A stretch of DNA of 64,000 bases from Phormidium tenue FACHB-1052 (lineage in GTDB: Bacteria > Cyanobacteriota > Cyanobacteriia > Phormidesmidales > Phormidesmidaceae), in assembly GCF_014696675.1 (NCBI RefSeq), contig NZ_JACJQN010000017.1, positions 1-64,000 on the forward strand. Direction: 5' to 3'. Below, piece after piece: positions 16,882-27,281 of this stretch. The first letter of the stretch is position 1; every line of letters begins with the position of its first letter. The notes beneath the pieces were generated by a model. It did no database searches and was not told where the DNA came from. It was given only the letters and a program-made list of their open reading frames with translations. The position numbers and the translations under genes are program-made.

Positions 16882-16930
16882 CAGTTATTTCGTTTGAGAA
16901 TGCTACGGGCTTTCCCAAACGAAATAACTG
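16882..16930. terminator. 15-bp perfect stem-loop after the DUF5602-like gene
   Basis: CAGTTATTTCGTTTG (16882-16896) pairs perfectly with CAAACGAAATAACTG (16916-16930) over a 19-base loop, starting 3 bases after the stop codon. No T-run follows, so it may be a stabilising or factor-dependent 3' end rather than an intrinsic terminator. Confidence 0.55.
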
Positions 16931-17018
16931 CCTGTCTGGAAAGCCTGCCCAGCCTCTTGTAGCTACTTGAGCTGTGTAACACCCACTACATTTCACCGCT
17001 TCCTTTAGGAGACCCGTG

Positions 17019-17978
17019 ATGACCCCAGCGATCAGCGAGCCCGCTCAGCCCTCGGTGGCCAACCCCAATCGAGCCTGGGGAAACTGGCCAGTCAAGACCC
17101 GCGAACTGCATAGCCATCACTTCGATTCCACCATTTGGAACGACTTTCAGTTCCGCGACGACGACATTGTGATTGCCACCTACGGCAAATCGGGCACCAC
17201 CTGGATGCAGCAGATTGTCTCCCAGCTGATTTTTAACGGCCAGGAGGGTCTGAGCGTGGGCGAAATGTCGCCCTGGATGGATCTGCGGGTGCCGCCCGCG
17301 CCAGAGAAAATGGCCGCCGTGGAAGCGCAGACCCATCGCCGCTTTCTCAAGACCCATTTGCCGGTAGATGCCCTGGTTTTTTCTCCCAAGGCGAAATATA
17401 TCTACATTGGCCGCGATGGCCGCGACGTGCTCTGGAGCCTCTACAACCACCACGCCAACGCCAATGACCTGTTCTACGACCTGTTAAACAACACCCCTGG
17501 GCGGGTGGGGCCACCCCTAGAACCACCGACTAGCTCGATTCGGCAGTACTTTCAGGACTGGTTGCAGGGCGATGGCTACCCCTTCTGGTCGCTGTGGGAG
17601 AACATGCGATCGTGGTGGCAGGTGCGCCACCTGCCCAACGTGCTGCTGGTGCACTACGCTCAGCTCAAGGCCGATCTGCCCGGCGAAATGCGCCGCATTG
17701 CCGAATTTCTCGACATTCCCATTGACGAGGCTCAGTGGGACGGCGTTGTGGAGCACTGCACCTTTGACTATATGAAGCGCCATGCTGAACAGGTCGCGCC
17801 CCTGGGCGGCCAGATCTTTGTGGGTGGGGCCACCACCTTTATCCACCAGGGCACCAATGGCCGCTGGCGCGACAGTCTCACCGCTGAAGATATTGACTGG
17901 TATGAGGATGTGGCCCAGACTCAGCTCGGCGGCGATTGCGCCTACTGGCTGTCCAACGGTGAACTGCCTGTCGTTTAG
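17019..17978 (+). CDS. PAPS-dependent sulfotransferase
   Basis: 319 residues from ATG 17019; AGGAG at 17007-17011 is 7 bases upstream, and a GTG three bases earlier is an alternative. The 5'-phosphosulfate loop is TYGKSGTTWMQQI and the 3'-phosphate motif is IGRDGRDVLWSLYNH. The C-terminal NGRWRDSLTAEDIDWY corresponds to the GxxGxWK region. It would transfer sulfate from PAPS to a hydroxyl or amine acceptor. The acceptor is unknown. It stands alone. Confidence 0.85.
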   Translation: MTPAISEPAQPSVANPNRAWGNWPVKTRELHSHHFDSTIWNDFQFRDDDIVIATYGKSGTTWMQQIVSQLIFNGQEGLSVGEMSPWMDLRVPPAPEKMAAVEAQTHRRFLKTHLPVDALVFSPKAKYIYIGRDGRDVLWSLYNHHANANDLFYDLLNNTPGRVGPPLEPPTSSIRQYFQDWLQGDGYPFWSLWENMRSWWQVRHLPNVLLVHYAQLKADLPGEMRRIAEFLDIPIDEAQWDGVVEHCTFDYMKRHAEQVAPLGGQIFVGGATTFIHQGTNGRWRDSLTAEDIDWYEDVAQTQLGGDCAYWLSNGELPVV

Positions 17979-18079
17979 ACTCTATGCTCTAGCAACTCAG
18001 GTCTTGAGGTCGAGGCCACCCTAGGCATGCTGCTGGGGTGGCTTTGCTGTGGGGATGATAGACCGCCTGGGGTACAACA

Positions 18080-18154
18080 AAGGTGCCATTGTCAACGCTG
18101 CGATCGAACAATTCGAATTACTTCAAGCGGGTTAATTTAGCGCCGTGGCACCTT
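18080..18154. repeat. long-range inverted repeat upstream of the phytochrome
   Basis: AAGGTGCCA (18080-18088) and TGGCACCTT (18146-18154) are perfect complements 57 bases apart, in the roughly 295-bp gap before the phytochrome gene. Could be a looped operator; weak evidence. Confidence 0.3.
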
Positions 18155-18274
18155 CGTTACGGGCATTATGAACGGTATAACGAGGATCTGTTGGTTAGGC
18201 ATTAGCAACCCTCAGCTGGACTCGATGTAAACGCTGACGGCCTTTGGCTGTTAGCACTTTCTCGGCTAGATGGC

Positions 18275-21200
18275 ATGGCTGAAACTCTTGACCGTAGACC
18301 CCCGCGATCGCTCAACAATGACGATTTGCTGGCCCTAGAGGTCTGCAATCCCTACCCGATTCGCTTTATCCAGAACATTCAGCCCCACGGTCTGTTGCTC
18401 TCCCTGAGCTACCCAGAGCTGACGATCTTGCAGGTGAGCGCCAATGTCGAGGATCTGCTGCACCAACCTCCGGCTGCGCTGCTGGGGCAGCCCTTAACCG
18501 TTGCCTTTGCGGCCACCGATGTAGAGCTGCTGCGCCACTGCCTCGACCAAAATCAGGCGGCGGCCTACCTCACCCTGACCCACCCGACCACCGGGCAGTT
18601 GTTTGCGGTCAGCCTGCACTGGCAGTCAGAGTCTCTGCTGATGGAGCTAGAGCCGCAGACCGCCGATGAACCCACGTCGGAGGAGCTGTGCTGCCAAATC
18701 AACACGGCGATCGCCGCCTTTGGCACTGCCTCAGATTTGCAGTCACTGGTCGAGATTTTTGCCCGCGAAATTCAGCGGTTGACGGGGTTTGATCGGGTAA
18801 TGGTGTATCGCTTTCAGCCCGATCAGAGCGGGGTGGTGGTGGCGGAGGTCAACCGCAACCACCACGAGAGCTATCTGGGGCTGCACTACCCGGCCACCGA
18901 TATTCCCCGCGAGGCGCGATCGCTCTTTTACGCCAACCCGCTTCGCTATATTCCCGACCTTGACTATGTGCCTGTGCCGCTGGTGCCCGAGGCAAACTCC
19001 CTGACCCAAAGCCCTCTAGATCTGGGTGCCGCCGAGCTACGGGGGGTATCGCCACCGCACATCGACTATTTACACCGCATGGGCGTCAGCACCTCCATGA
19101 CCTTCTCGCTCACCGACGATCGTCGACTGTGGGGGCTGGTGGCCTGCCATCACTACCAGCCCAAGCCGGTGCCCAAGATTACCCGCATGGCGTTTACGAT
19201 GCTGGTCAAAGTGGCCAGCCTGGAGCTGATGCGGCACCAAGAGCAAGAGCGCAGCTATTATCAGGCCCAAAACAAAACCCTGCTAGGGCAGCTCGGCATC
19301 GCCATTAACGAAACCGAAGACGCGGTGCTTAAAACCCTCACCACCAACGCCAACCTGCTGCTGGATATGTTTGAGGCCGAGGGGGTCGCTCTGGTTTTAG
19401 ATCAGGACTATGCCCTGGTGGGGTCTGCTCCGGCCCAGGCTGAGGTCAAAGCCCTAATTGACTGGCTGGCCGGCCAGGGCGAAGACCAGGTGTTTGCCAC
19501 CCAGGCGCTGGCGCAGGCCTACCCTCCAAGCGAGCAGTGGTCGGTAAAGCTGGCTGGAGTGCTGGCGATCTCGATCTTTTTGCAGCAGCCTCGGCCTGTG
19601 TCATACCACATTTTGCTGTTTCGCCCTGAGCAGATTGAAACGGTGCACTGGGCGGGCGAGCTGAGCGCCAGCGTCACCCTTGATGAGGCGGGGGAACCGA
19701 TGCTCTGCCCCCGCCATTCGTTTGACCTGTGGAAAGAGCTGGTGCGGGGGCGATCGGTGGTCTGGTCAAATCGGCAACTTGAAGCGGCAGCCGATTTGCG
19801 CAGCACCCTCATGCTGGCCGTGCTGAACTTTTCGAATGTGGCCCTAGAGCAGGCGGCAGAACGGGCTGAGGTGGCCAACCGGGCCAAGAGCGAGTTTTTG
19901 GCCAACATGAGCCATGAGATTCGCACGCCGATGAATGCTGTGCTGGGGTTTACCGATCTGCTGCAAACCATTATTCAAAACCCGGTGGCGCTCGACTATT
20001 TAGAGGCGATTTCGTCTAGCGGCAAGACTCTGATGTCGCTGATTAACGACATTCTCGACCTGTCTAAGATCGAGGCGGGCCAGATGGATATCAAGCTGGA
20101 GCCGACGGATATCACCCTGCTGATCCAAGATATTCAGCACATTTTTCAGCAGAAGGCGGCGCAGAAAGGCATTCGGCTGCGGATGATTTTGGGTACGGGG
20201 CTGCCCAAGGCGCTGTGGCTGGACGAGGTGCGGCTGCGGCAAATTTTATTTAATTTGGTGGGCAATGCGCTGAAATTTACCGAGCAGGGCCATGTCGATA
20301 TCGAGGTGGCCTGTGCGAGGCTGCCGACGGTGCCGGGTGAATCCTCGGTCAATTTAAAAATTTCTGTGGCCGATACGGGCATTGGCATTGCCGAGGCCGA
20401 TCAGCAGCGCATTTTTAATGCCTTTACCCAGAGCTACGGCCAGAGCGATCGCAAGTTTGGCGGCACGGGGTTAGGGCTAGCGATCACCTATCGGCTCACC
20501 CAGCTCATGGGCGGCACCATTGCCGTCGAGAGTCAGCTAGGGCGGGGCAGCACGTTTACCTGTGAGTTTGATCGGGTGGCGATCGCCCCGGAGGGTAGCT
20601 CTCAGCCGACGGCGATCGAGGCCGAAACTGACTTAAACCAGTGGGCACCGCTCAAAATTTTGGTGGTAGACGATGCCCGCTCAAACCAAGATTTGATCGC
20701 GGGCTACTTTCGCAATACCCACCATCGCCTGCTGTTTGCCGAGAACGGGCTGGAGGGGGTGCAAATGGCGCAGACCCACCTGCCCGACCTGATTTTGCTC
20801 GATCTGCGCATGCCGCTGATGGATGGTCAGGCGGCGGCTCTGGCCCTCAAGCAGCATGAGCTGACTCGCTCGATTCCAATTATTTTGATCACGGCTTCGC
20901 TCAGCTACGAGGGCGAGACCATGCTCGCCAGCGACCTGTACGACGGACTGCTGCACAAGCCCGTCAAGCGCCAGCAGCTCTTAGAGTTGATGCAGCGCGT
21001 GGTGGGCGCTGGGGCGCTGCCAGGGGTAGAAGATCGCGCTAGTGCTGGGTCGGCGGCGATCGCATCCAACCCGATCGCCGCTGGCCCCGGTGCGGCAGCG
21101 CCAACGGCCCCGACCCCAGAGCGCCTGTTGGCGTTGCACATCCAGCTCCAGGCGATCGCCACTGACTGCTGGCAACCGCTGCGGCAAACCCTAGAAACGC

Positions 21201-21409
21201 GATCGCTCGAAACCTTTGTCGAACGGCTGCGAGGGGCGATCGCCCTTTACCCCTACCCACCGCTGTCTGACTACCTGACCACCCTGACCATGCAGCTAGA
21301 ACAGTTTGATTGGGAACATTTACCCCATACCGTGAATGCGTTTGCGCCCCTGCTAGAGACGCTAACTCAACAGGTCGCGACTTTCGGTGAGGCTCCCTTG
21401 CATGATTAA
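18275..21409 (+). CDS. bacteriophytochrome hybrid histidine kinase
   Basis: 1044 residues: PAS (about 1-130), GAF (about 140-300), PHY (about 320-505), HisKA with SHEIRTP (His547), HATPase with DTGIGI, and a C-terminal REC domain with phospho-acceptor Asp843 in LLDLRMP. Cys24 lies exactly eleven residues before IQPHG, the bacteriophytochrome biliverdin-attachment position. The plant/Cph1 GAF Cys site is instead Pro261, next to the conserved His262, and the DIP motif (209-211) is intact. It should be a red/far-red sensor using biliverdin. The final 110 residues after REC resemble a helical tail common in cyanobacterial hybrid kinases. It overlaps the next gene. Confidence 0.9.
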   Translation: MAETLDRRPPRSLNNDDLLALEVCNPYPIRFIQNIQPHGLLLSLSYPELTILQVSANVEDLLHQPPAALLGQPLTVAFAATDVELLRHCLDQNQAAAYLTLTHPTTGQLFAVSLHWQSESLLMELEPQTADEPTSEELCCQINTAIAAFGTASDLQSLVEIFAREIQRLTGFDRVMVYRFQPDQSGVVVAEVNRNHHESYLGLHYPATDIPREARSLFYANPLRYIPDLDYVPVPLVPEANSLTQSPLDLGAAELRGVSPPHIDYLHRMGVSTSMTFSLTDDRRLWGLVACHHYQPKPVPKITRMAFTMLVKVASLELMRHQEQERSYYQAQNKTLLGQLGIAINETEDAVLKTLTTNANLLLDMFEAEGVALVLDQDYALVGSAPAQAEVKALIDWLAGQGEDQVFATQALAQAYPPSEQWSVKLAGVLAISIFLQQPRPVSYHILLFRPEQIETVHWAGELSASVTLDEAGEPMLCPRHSFDLWKELVRGRSVVWSNRQLEAAADLRSTLMLAVLNFSNVALEQAAERAEVANRAKSEFLANMSHEIRTPMNAVLGFTDLLQTIIQNPVALDYLEAISSSGKTLMSLINDILDLSKIEAGQMDIKLEPTDITLLIQDIQHIFQQKAAQKGIRLRMILGTGLPKALWLDEVRLRQILFNLVGNALKFTEQGHVDIEVACARLPTVPGESSVNLKISVADTGIGIAEADQQRIFNAFTQSYGQSDRKFGGTGLGLAITYRLTQLMGGTIAVESQLGRGSTFTCEFDRVAIAPEGSSQPTAIEAETDLNQWAPLKILVVDDARSNQDLIAGYFRNTHHRLLFAENGLEGVQMAQTHLPDLILLDLRMPLMDGQAAALALKQHELTRSIPIILITASLSYEGETMLASDLYDGLLHKPVKRQQLLELMQRVVGAGALPGVEDRASAGSAAIASNPIAAGPGAAAPTAPTPERLLALHIQLQAIATDCWQPLRQTLETRSLETFVERLRGAIALYPYPPLSDYLTTLTMQLEQFDWEHLPHTVNAFAPLLETLTQQVATFGEAPLHD

Positions 21410-22910
21410 TCCCCCGGCGTTTGAGCCCGAGCAGTGCCTGATTATGGCCGTCGACGACGTGCCCGCCAATCTCAAAATTTTGCAGCAGGTGCTCAACGCG
21501 GTGGGCTATCGCACCACCTTTGCCACCCGTGGGCAGCAGGTGCTAGACCGGCTAGAAGACATCAAACCCGACCTGATTTTGCTCGATCTGATGATGCCAG
21601 AAATGAGCGGCATCGACGTGTGCGAGCGGCTCCAGCAGAACCCGGCGACGGCCCACATCCCGATTATTTTTTTGACGGCCAGCCACGAAATTGAGCATTT
21701 GGCCCAGGCCTTTGAGTGTGGCGCAGTTGACTACGTGACCAAACCCTTTAATGCGATCGAGCTGCTGGCCCGCATTCGCACCCATCTAGAGCTGAGCCAG
21801 CTGCGCAAACAGGCTCAGTTTCAGGCCCAGTGGGAGGCAATTTCTCGGCAGATTGTGCAGGACATTCATGCCTCGATCCATCTGCAAGACATTCTCAACA
21901 ACACCGTCAAGGCCATTCAGCAATTGCTGACGGCGCGTCGGGTGATGGTCTACCGCTCCTGTAATCCCCACGGCTGCAAACTGCTGGCGCTCTCGGGCGA
22001 CGGTCTGGCCTCAGAGCTTTGCGTCCAGGGGTTAGGCTGCCCCTATTTAGAGCACTGCGCGGGAGTGTTGCCTACGCTCACCGAGCAGCAGATTTGCCTG
22101 ATTGAAGCGGCTCCGCTGATTCCCTCCAGCGGGGCGGCGGCCTGCCGAGCCAACGTTCCCCAAGAGCTGTGTCTGCCGATTCACCAACAGGGCCAGTTGT
22201 GGGGTGGCCTGGTGGTGCAAAATGACCCCTGCGCCCGTTCCTGGGCCCAACAAGAGGTCGAAACCTTGACCCTAATTGTGCAGCAGCTCGAAATCTCGAT
22301 TCAACATGCCGAGCTGCATCAGCGCTTGAGCGCGGCCAATCAGGAGCTAGAGCGCATCTCAAACACCGATAGCCTGACGCAAATTGCCAATCGGCGCTGC
22401 TTTGACCGGCAGCTATCACGAGAATGGCGACGCCTACAGCGGGAAAAACAACCCTTGGCTCTGATTCTCTGTGATATCGACTACTTTAAGCTGTTTAACG
22501 ACACCTATGGCCACCCCAGCGGCGACACCTGTCTGCTGGCGGTAGCCCAGGCCCTCAAGCGCTGCCTCAAACGCCCCGCCGATCTGGCGGCGCGCTACGG
22601 GGGCGAAGAGTTTGTGGTGCTCTTGCCCAATACTGAGCTGGTGGGGGCCATTGAAGTAGTTGAGCAGATGCAGGGCGCGATCGCCACCCTGGCGATCGCT
22701 GATGCCCCCACGCACCGACTCACCCTGAGCTTTGGCATCTATGCGGCAGTGCCTCAGCAGTCTACCAAGGCTACTACCGCCCTCGCCCTGGCCGATCAGG
22801 CCCTCTATGCTGCCAAACAAGCCGGGCGCGACCAATACGTGATTGCCCCAAATGTAGTCGGTGCTGGTGCGATCGAGCCATTGCCTCGCTTCAAACATTC
22901 CAATGCATGA
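21402..22910 (+). CDS. response regulator diguanylate cyclase (REC-GAF-GGDEF)
   Basis: 502 residues from ATG 21402, which overlaps the phytochrome kinase stop by 8 bases; an ATG 15 bases earlier is less likely. REC domain with MAVDDVPANLKIL and phospho-site in LILLDLMMPEMSG, a GAF-like middle (LNNTVKAIQQLLTARRVMVYRS) and a C-terminal cyclase with RYGGEEF. RPAD five residues before GGEEF is an inhibitory I-site. It should make c-di-GMP. The overlap strongly suggests that the phytochrome phosphorylates it, giving light-controlled c-di-GMP; that link is inferred. Confidence 0.9.
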   Translation: MINPPAFEPEQCLIMAVDDVPANLKILQQVLNAVGYRTTFATRGQQVLDRLEDIKPDLILLDLMMPEMSGIDVCERLQQNPATAHIPIIFLTASHEIEHLAQAFECGAVDYVTKPFNAIELLARIRTHLELSQLRKQAQFQAQWEAISRQIVQDIHASIHLQDILNNTVKAIQQLLTARRVMVYRSCNPHGCKLLALSGDGLASELCVQGLGCPYLEHCAGVLPTLTEQQICLIEAAPLIPSSGAAACRANVPQELCLPIHQQGQLWGGLVVQNDPCARSWAQQEVETLTLIVQQLEISIQHAELHQRLSAANQELERISNTDSLTQIANRRCFDRQLSREWRRLQREKQPLALILCDIDYFKLFNDTYGHPSGDTCLLAVAQALKRCLKRPADLAARYGGEEFVVLLPNTELVGAIEVVEQMQGAIATLAIADAPTHRLTLSFGIYAAVPQQSTKATTALALADQALYAAKQAGRDQYVIAPNVVGAGAIEPLPRFKHSNA

Positions 22911-22964
22911 ACCTTAGAGCAGGCTCATGTCCCCATAGCCCAGCGGCTACACCACATTTGTGGT

Positions 22965-24158
22965 CTATTTAGCTGCCAACGCATCGCGCAGGGGTTTGCT
23001 CATCCAGTTCAGCCCGACGCGCACCTGGTGCGAGAAGGTGGGCATGCGATAGAGGTAGGCCAGGCGGCGAGCGACGTGGGCCAGTTCGCCATCGAGCTGA
23101 ATGCCCAACCCGGTGAGGGTGGCCCGGCTGGTGCCGAGGGTGAGCATTTCGCCCATGTGGCGGTAGCGGAAGGGGAGTTGGGGGCGATCGCTGATTGCAG
23201 CCCAGATATTCCACCCGACAAAGTCGGCCTGTTGTAGGGCGACCTGGGCCGTGGTGGGCACCTGCTGACCGTCGGCATCGCGGCAGTCGGCCACATCGCC
23301 TAGGGCGTAGACGCCGGGGGCATCCACTGCCTCTAGGGTGGGCTGCACCACCACCTGCTGGCGATCGTTGTGCTTGAGGGGCAGGTCGGCAATCACGGAG
23401 TTGACCTGAGTGCCCACCGTCCACAGCACCAGATCGACCGGCAAAATGTCGGTTTGCTCCCGAAAGGTGAGGCTGATGGTGTCGGCGGTGACGTTGTCTA
23501 CGGTAGTTTCGAGATCGATCCACACCCCCAGGTCAGAGAGCGCCTTTTGGGCTACCTCGCGGTTGTATTCAGGCGAGGTGCGGAGAATCGTGTCGGTGCT
23601 TTCGACCAGGCGCACCCTGCCCCGTTCCCCTAAATGTTCTGCCACTTTGCAGGCTAGCTCAACCCCGCTGTAGCCGCCGCCCACCACCGCCACGCGAATT
23701 TTCTCGGCGTCGGAGGCTTCAAGCAGGCGCAGCCTTTCCTTCAGATGGTAAGCGTCTTCTAGGGTGCGGAAGGCGTGGGCGTGCTCGGCCACGCCGGGGG
23801 CCATGTGCATAGGGGTGGTGCCACCCAGTGCCAGAACGAGGCGATCGTAAGTGAGCGTCATGCCGTCGCTGAGGCTGACGCGGTGTTGGTCGAGGTCAAT
23901 GCCGGTGACTTCTGCCTGACGAAACTGCACCGCAGTCCCGGCCAGCAGCTCGGTGTAGGGCGGGGCGACTTCCCAGGTTTGCAGTTCGTCGGTGACCAGC
24001 TCGTAGAGCAGGGGCAGGAAAAGGAAGCGATCGCGGTGGTCAACCAGCGTAATCGTCGGTGGGGTGCCCTCCCACGGCAGATTGCTGAGGCGCAAGGCGG
24101 TGTAGAGGCCGCCAAAGCCGCCGCCGAGAATACAAATTTGCTGGGGAGCGTCTGCCAT
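22965..24158 (-). CDS. ndbB: type-II NAD(P)H dehydrogenase, NdbB-like demethylphylloquinone reductase
   Basis: About 397 residues from ATG 24158; a TTG two codons earlier is possible. FAD-binding ILGGGFGGLYTALRL at the N terminus, NAD(P)-binding VAVVGGGYSGVELACK in the middle, and a VDLVLWTVGTQV segment before YALGDVADC. From memory the sequence follows Synechocystis Slr1743 (NdbB) closely, including DRFLFLPLLYELVTDELQTWEVAPP and the C-terminal YLYRMPTFSHQ-VGLNW. NdbB and plant NDC1 reduce demethylnaphthoquinone before methylation in phylloquinone synthesis. It is monocistronic and divergent from azlC. Confidence 0.85.
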   Translation of the reverse strand: MADAPQQICILGGGFGGLYTALRLSNLPWEGTPPTITLVDHRDRFLFLPLLYELVTDELQTWEVAPPYTELLAGTAVQFRQAEVTGIDLDQHRVSLSDGMTLTYDRLVLALGGTTPMHMAPGVAEHAHAFRTLEDAYHLKERLRLLEASDAEKIRVAVVGGGYSGVELACKVAEHLGERGRVRLVESTDTILRTSPEYNREVAQKALSDLGVWIDLETTVDNVTADTISLTFREQTDILPVDLVLWTVGTQVNSVIADLPLKHNDRQQVVVQPTLEAVDAPGVYALGDVADCRDADGQQVPTTAQVALQQADFVGWNIWAAISDRPQLPFRYRHMGEMLTLGTSRATLTGLGIQLDGELAHVARRLAYLYRMPTFSHQVRVGLNWMSKPLRDALAAK

Positions 24159-24218
24159 AGTCAAAAGCCGTGATACCTCCTCTACCTTCTAACTCAAAAT
24201 GGAAAGAGTCATCCTGCT

Positions 24219-24968
24219 TTGCGGAGATTTCTTTTGGCTATAGCGTCAGACTTTGGGGTGCGCTCTCCCCGCCAAGAGGCGATCGCGGGGGCGCGAGACA
24301 TCATTCCCCTGGTGGTGGGAGCGATTCCCTTTGGCATTATCTTTGGCACCCTGGCCCAGGGCAGCGGCCTCTCTTTTGGGGCGACGCTGGGCATGTCGGC
24401 CTTTGTGTTTGCCGGTTCGTCGCAGTTTATTGCCCTAGGGCTGCTAGCGGCGGGCAGTACCCTGCCTCTGATTGTGCTCACTACAGTGGTGGTGAACCTG
24501 CGCCACATGCTCTACGCCGCCAGCCTGCTGCCCTACGTACAGGGGGCATCCCAGCGATGGAAGGTGTTGATTGGCTTTTTCTTAACGGATGAAGCCTTTG
24601 CCGTAGCCATTCGCCGCTACGGGCAGCCCGACCTCAGCCCCCACAAGCACTGGTACTATCTGGGCGCAGCCGTGACCATGTACGGCAACTGGATTCTCTG
24701 CACCTGGCTGGGGCTAACGGTGGGACAGCTCATTCCCAACGCGGCGGCCTGGGGGCTAGATTTTGCCATGGTGGCGACGTTTATTGGCATGATCGTGCCC
24801 TACGCGACGACCCGACCGATGGTGGGGGCGATCGCCGTCGCCGGGATCGTGGCCGTGCTGGCGAACGGGTTGCCGCATAAATTGGGATTAATGGTGGCGG
24901 CGATCGCAGGCGTCACCACCGGCTTCTACCTCGAAACCCGGCTGCCAAGGGCGCAGGGCAACGGATAA
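24219..24968 (+). CDS. azlC: AzlC-family branched-chain amino acid exporter, large subunit
   Basis: 249 residues from TTG 24219; TTG 24234 and GTG 24258 are alternatives and no ATG is near. Seven or so membrane segments begin with DIIPLVVGAIPFGIIFGTLAQ. FAGSSQFIALGLLAAG is an AzlC signature, as is VVVNLRHMLYAASLLPY. With AzlD it forms an inner-membrane exporter of branched-chain amino acids or analogues. azlD begins 45 bp downstream. Confidence 0.88.
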   Translation: MRRFLLAIASDFGVRSPRQEAIAGARDIIPLVVGAIPFGIIFGTLAQGSGLSFGATLGMSAFVFAGSSQFIALGLLAAGSTLPLIVLTTVVVNLRHMLYAASLLPYVQGASQRWKVLIGFFLTDEAFAVAIRRYGQPDLSPHKHWYYLGAAVTMYGNWILCTWLGLTVGQLIPNAAAWGLDFAMVATFIGMIVPYATTRPMVGAIAVAGIVAVLANGLPHKLGLMVAAIAGVTTGFYLETRLPRAQGNG

Positions 24969-25013
24969 CGCCCGCCCCACTCAAAACTAAAAATTCAAAA
25001 CCCAAAATTTTCT

Positions 25014-25334
25014 ATGAATGACTGGCTCCTCGTCGCCTCCATGGCCCTGGTAACGTTTGCAATTCGCTACGTGCTGCTGGCCTTTAGCGGGCGCATTCAA
25101 CTGTCGCCGACGCTGGTGCATGCCTTGGGCTACGTGCCCCCGGTGGTGCTGACGGCGATCGTCGTTCCCGCAGTGGTCTTCCCCGATGGTTCAACGCTAG
25201 CGCTGGGATGGCAGAATGCGCGGTTGGTAGGGGCGATCGCCTCCGTTATCCTTGCCCTATGGCGCAAAAACCTGTTGCTGACCATTGCGGGCGGCATGGC
25301 CACCTTCTGGGGTTGGCAATGGCTAGTGAGCTAA
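25014..25334 (+). CDS. azlD: AzlD-family small subunit
   Basis: 106 residues with three or four membrane segments. The family marks are VTFAIRYVLLAFSGRI near the start and LVHALGYVPPVVLTAIVVPAVV. It partners AzlC, encoded immediately upstream. ATG 25014 is the only good start. Confidence 0.88.
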   Translation: MNDWLLVASMALVTFAIRYVLLAFSGRIQLSPTLVHALGYVPPVVLTAIVVPAVVFPDGSTLALGWQNARLVGAIASVILALWRKNLLLTIAGGMATFWGWQWLVS

Positions 25335-25382
25335 AATTAAGGCTCAACACTGCGATCAGCGCGTCGATCAGGAACGTCAGCT

Positions 25383-25637
25383 ATGGCAACTCGGCAGATC
25401 GTGATTGACATTCCCGAGGCAGTTTTTCTGTCGGATGAAGGCCTTGATGAGGCGACCTTTGCCCAGGAGCTAAAGGTTTTAGCGGCGGTTAGGCTTTATG
25501 CACAAGGGCGTTTGTCGTCTGGTCGAGCTGCCGAGCTAGCGGGTATGTCACGGGTTGAGTTTTTGCTAAACCTCAAGGAGTACAAGGTTTTTCCGCTCGA
25601 ATCTGAGCTACTGGACCTAGAGGAAAGCCTTGCCTGA
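25383..25637 (+). CDS. UPF0175-family antitoxin
   Basis: 84 residues. The pattern VIDIPEAVF, then ELKVLAAVRLYAQGRLSSGRAAELAGMSRVEFL, is the UPF0175 helix-turn-helix type. It overlaps the next gene by 8 bases, the usual arrangement of an antitoxin before its toxin. It likely binds DNA and the DUF3368 partner and represses the operon. Confidence 0.85.
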   Translation: MATRQIVIDIPEAVFLSDEGLDEATFAQELKVLAAVRLYAQGRLSSGRAAELAGMSRVEFLLNLKEYKVFPLESELLDLEESLA

Positions 25638-26115
25638 AGCTATTTCCAATACATCTCCTCTGCTCTATCTCTATCGCATAGAAGCCTTAAACTGGCTGCC
25701 TCAGCTTTTCAACGAGGTTTGGATTCCAAGCGCAGTGGTGCTCGAACTCAAAGCTGGCCAAGAGAAGGGCTATGACGTTCCAATTCCAAGGGACTTCTCT
25801 TGGCTCCAAGTGGTGGAGCCTGTCTCTACACCCGCTGACTGGCAAGCCCTAGATTTAGGCTTGGGCGAACTTGCCGCTATGTCCTTGGCCGCAGAGCATC
25901 CAAACAAATTCGTTTTGCTGGATGACAACCTCGCCCGGCGCACCGCTCAGGCTCACGGGCTGCAAGTCTGGGGAACGCTCAAGATTTTGCTAGAAGCTAA
26001 ATCTCAAGGCTTAACCGAATCTATCAAGCCCTTTGTCTATCGACTTGGCGATGCTGGCATGTGGCTCTCCGCAGACATTCTACAGCGGGTGCTTGCCCTA
26101 GCTGACGAGAGCTAG
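25630..26115 (+). CDS. DUF3368 PIN-like toxin
   Basis: 161 residues from TTG 25630, overlapping the antitoxin stop. NTSPLLYLYRI at the start and FVLLDDNLARRTAQAHGLQVWGTLKIL match DUF3368, a PIN-fold nuclease group. Acidic residues Glu39 region (VVLELKAG), Glu in LGLGELAA and Asp-Asp in LLDDN provide the expected metal site. As a VapC-like enzyme it would cut RNA; this is by family analogy. Confidence 0.82.
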   Translation: MPEAISNTSPLLYLYRIEALNWLPQLFNEVWIPSAVVLELKAGQEKGYDVPIPRDFSWLQVVEPVSTPADWQALDLGLGELAAMSLAAEHPNKFVLLDDNLARRTAQAHGLQVWGTLKILLEAKSQGLTESIKPFVYRLGDAGMWLSADILQRVLALADES

Positions 26116-26238
26116 ATAGCTACCTAATGACAGCAAAAAGAAGGCCGTCATTGCGTAATATCGAACACTATTGCCCTGACACGATCGCCCTATAGTGCTC
26201 TTCGACTTTCGAGTCAGGTTGTTCCAGAGAGGTAATAC

Positions 26239-27255
26239 ATGAGTGGACTTGGCGGCTTAAATAAATCGCCCAACGGCGTCGTGCTGGGCATGGTGCAGCT
26301 GCAACTGCCCAATGTCGTCACCCCCGACGACCTCGCTGCCCAAACCCAGCGCATTTGTGAGATGGTTGCCAAAGCCCGCCGCAACCTGCCCTCGATGGAT
26401 TTGGTGGTGTTCCCCGAATATTCGCTCCACGGGCTATCGATGGACACCAACCCCGCCATCATGTGTAGCCTGGATGGCCCCGAAGTCGCCGCCTTTCGCC
26501 AGGCCTGCATCGACAACGACATTTGGGGCTGCTTCTCGATCATGGAGTACAACCCCGAGGGCAACCCCTACAACAGCGGCTTGATCATCGATAACCAAGG
26601 GACAATCAAGCTCTACTACCGCAAGCTGCACCCCTGGATTCCTGTGGAGCCGTGGGAGCCTGGCAACGTGGGCATTCCTGTCTGTGACGGCCCCAACGGC
26701 AGCAAATTGGCGCTGATCATCTGCCACGACGGCATGTTCCCCGAGATGGCCCGTGAGTGCGCTTACAAAGGGGCCGAGATCATGATTCGTACGGCGGGCT
26801 ATACCGCCCCCATTCGCCACTCGTGGCAGATCACTAACCAGGCCAATGCTTTTTGCAATTTGATGGTGACGGCCTCGGTGTGCATGTGTGGCAGCGACGG
26901 CAGCTTCGACTCCATGGGCGAGGGCATGATCGTCAACTTTGACGGCACGCCCATCGTCATGGGCAGCCACCGCCCCGACGAAATCATCACCGCTGAAGTG
27001 CGCCCCGACCTGGTGCGCGAGGCCCGTATTCACTGGGGCGTGGAGAATAACATCTACCAGTTTGGCCATCGCGGCTATGTGGCGGTCAAAGGCGGTGCCC
27101 AAGACTGCCCCTATACCTATATGAAAGACATGGTCAAAGAGCGCTACCGTCTGCCCTGGGATGATGAGGTGGTGCACCAGGACGGCACCTCCTGCGGCTT
27201 CCCGGTGCCCACGCGCGACTACAAGGGTGAAGAATTGCCGCCGGTCTTGAACTAG
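26239..27255 (+). CDS. amiF: formamidase (nitrilase superfamily)
   Basis: 338 residues, the AmiF length. The catalytic triad is Glu60 (FPEYS), Lys129 (YYRKLHPW) and Cys162 (ICHDGM), close to Helicobacter AmiF. KNI-like and VENNIYQFGHRGYVA segments are shared with formamidase and the related amidase AmiE. The order of segments and total length favour AmiF. It hydrolyses formamide to formate and ammonia. An AGAGAGGT-type Shine-Dalgarno precedes ATG. It is monocistronic. A second, unrelated formamidase family member lies 4.7 kb downstream. Confidence 0.88.
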   Translation: MSGLGGLNKSPNGVVLGMVQLQLPNVVTPDDLAAQTQRICEMVAKARRNLPSMDLVVFPEYSLHGLSMDTNPAIMCSLDGPEVAAFRQACIDNDIWGCFSIMEYNPEGNPYNSGLIIDNQGTIKLYYRKLHPWIPVEPWEPGNVGIPVCDGPNGSKLALIICHDGMFPEMARECAYKGAEIMIRTAGYTAPIRHSWQITNQANAFCNLMVTASVCMCGSDGSFDSMGEGMIVNFDGTPIVMGSHRPDEIITAEVRPDLVREARIHWGVENNIYQFGHRGYVAVKGGAQDCPYTYMKDMVKERYRLPWDDEVVHQDGTSCGFPVPTRDYKGEELPPVLN

Positions 27256-27281
27256 GGCAGCGGTCAATTTCTATCCCAAAA

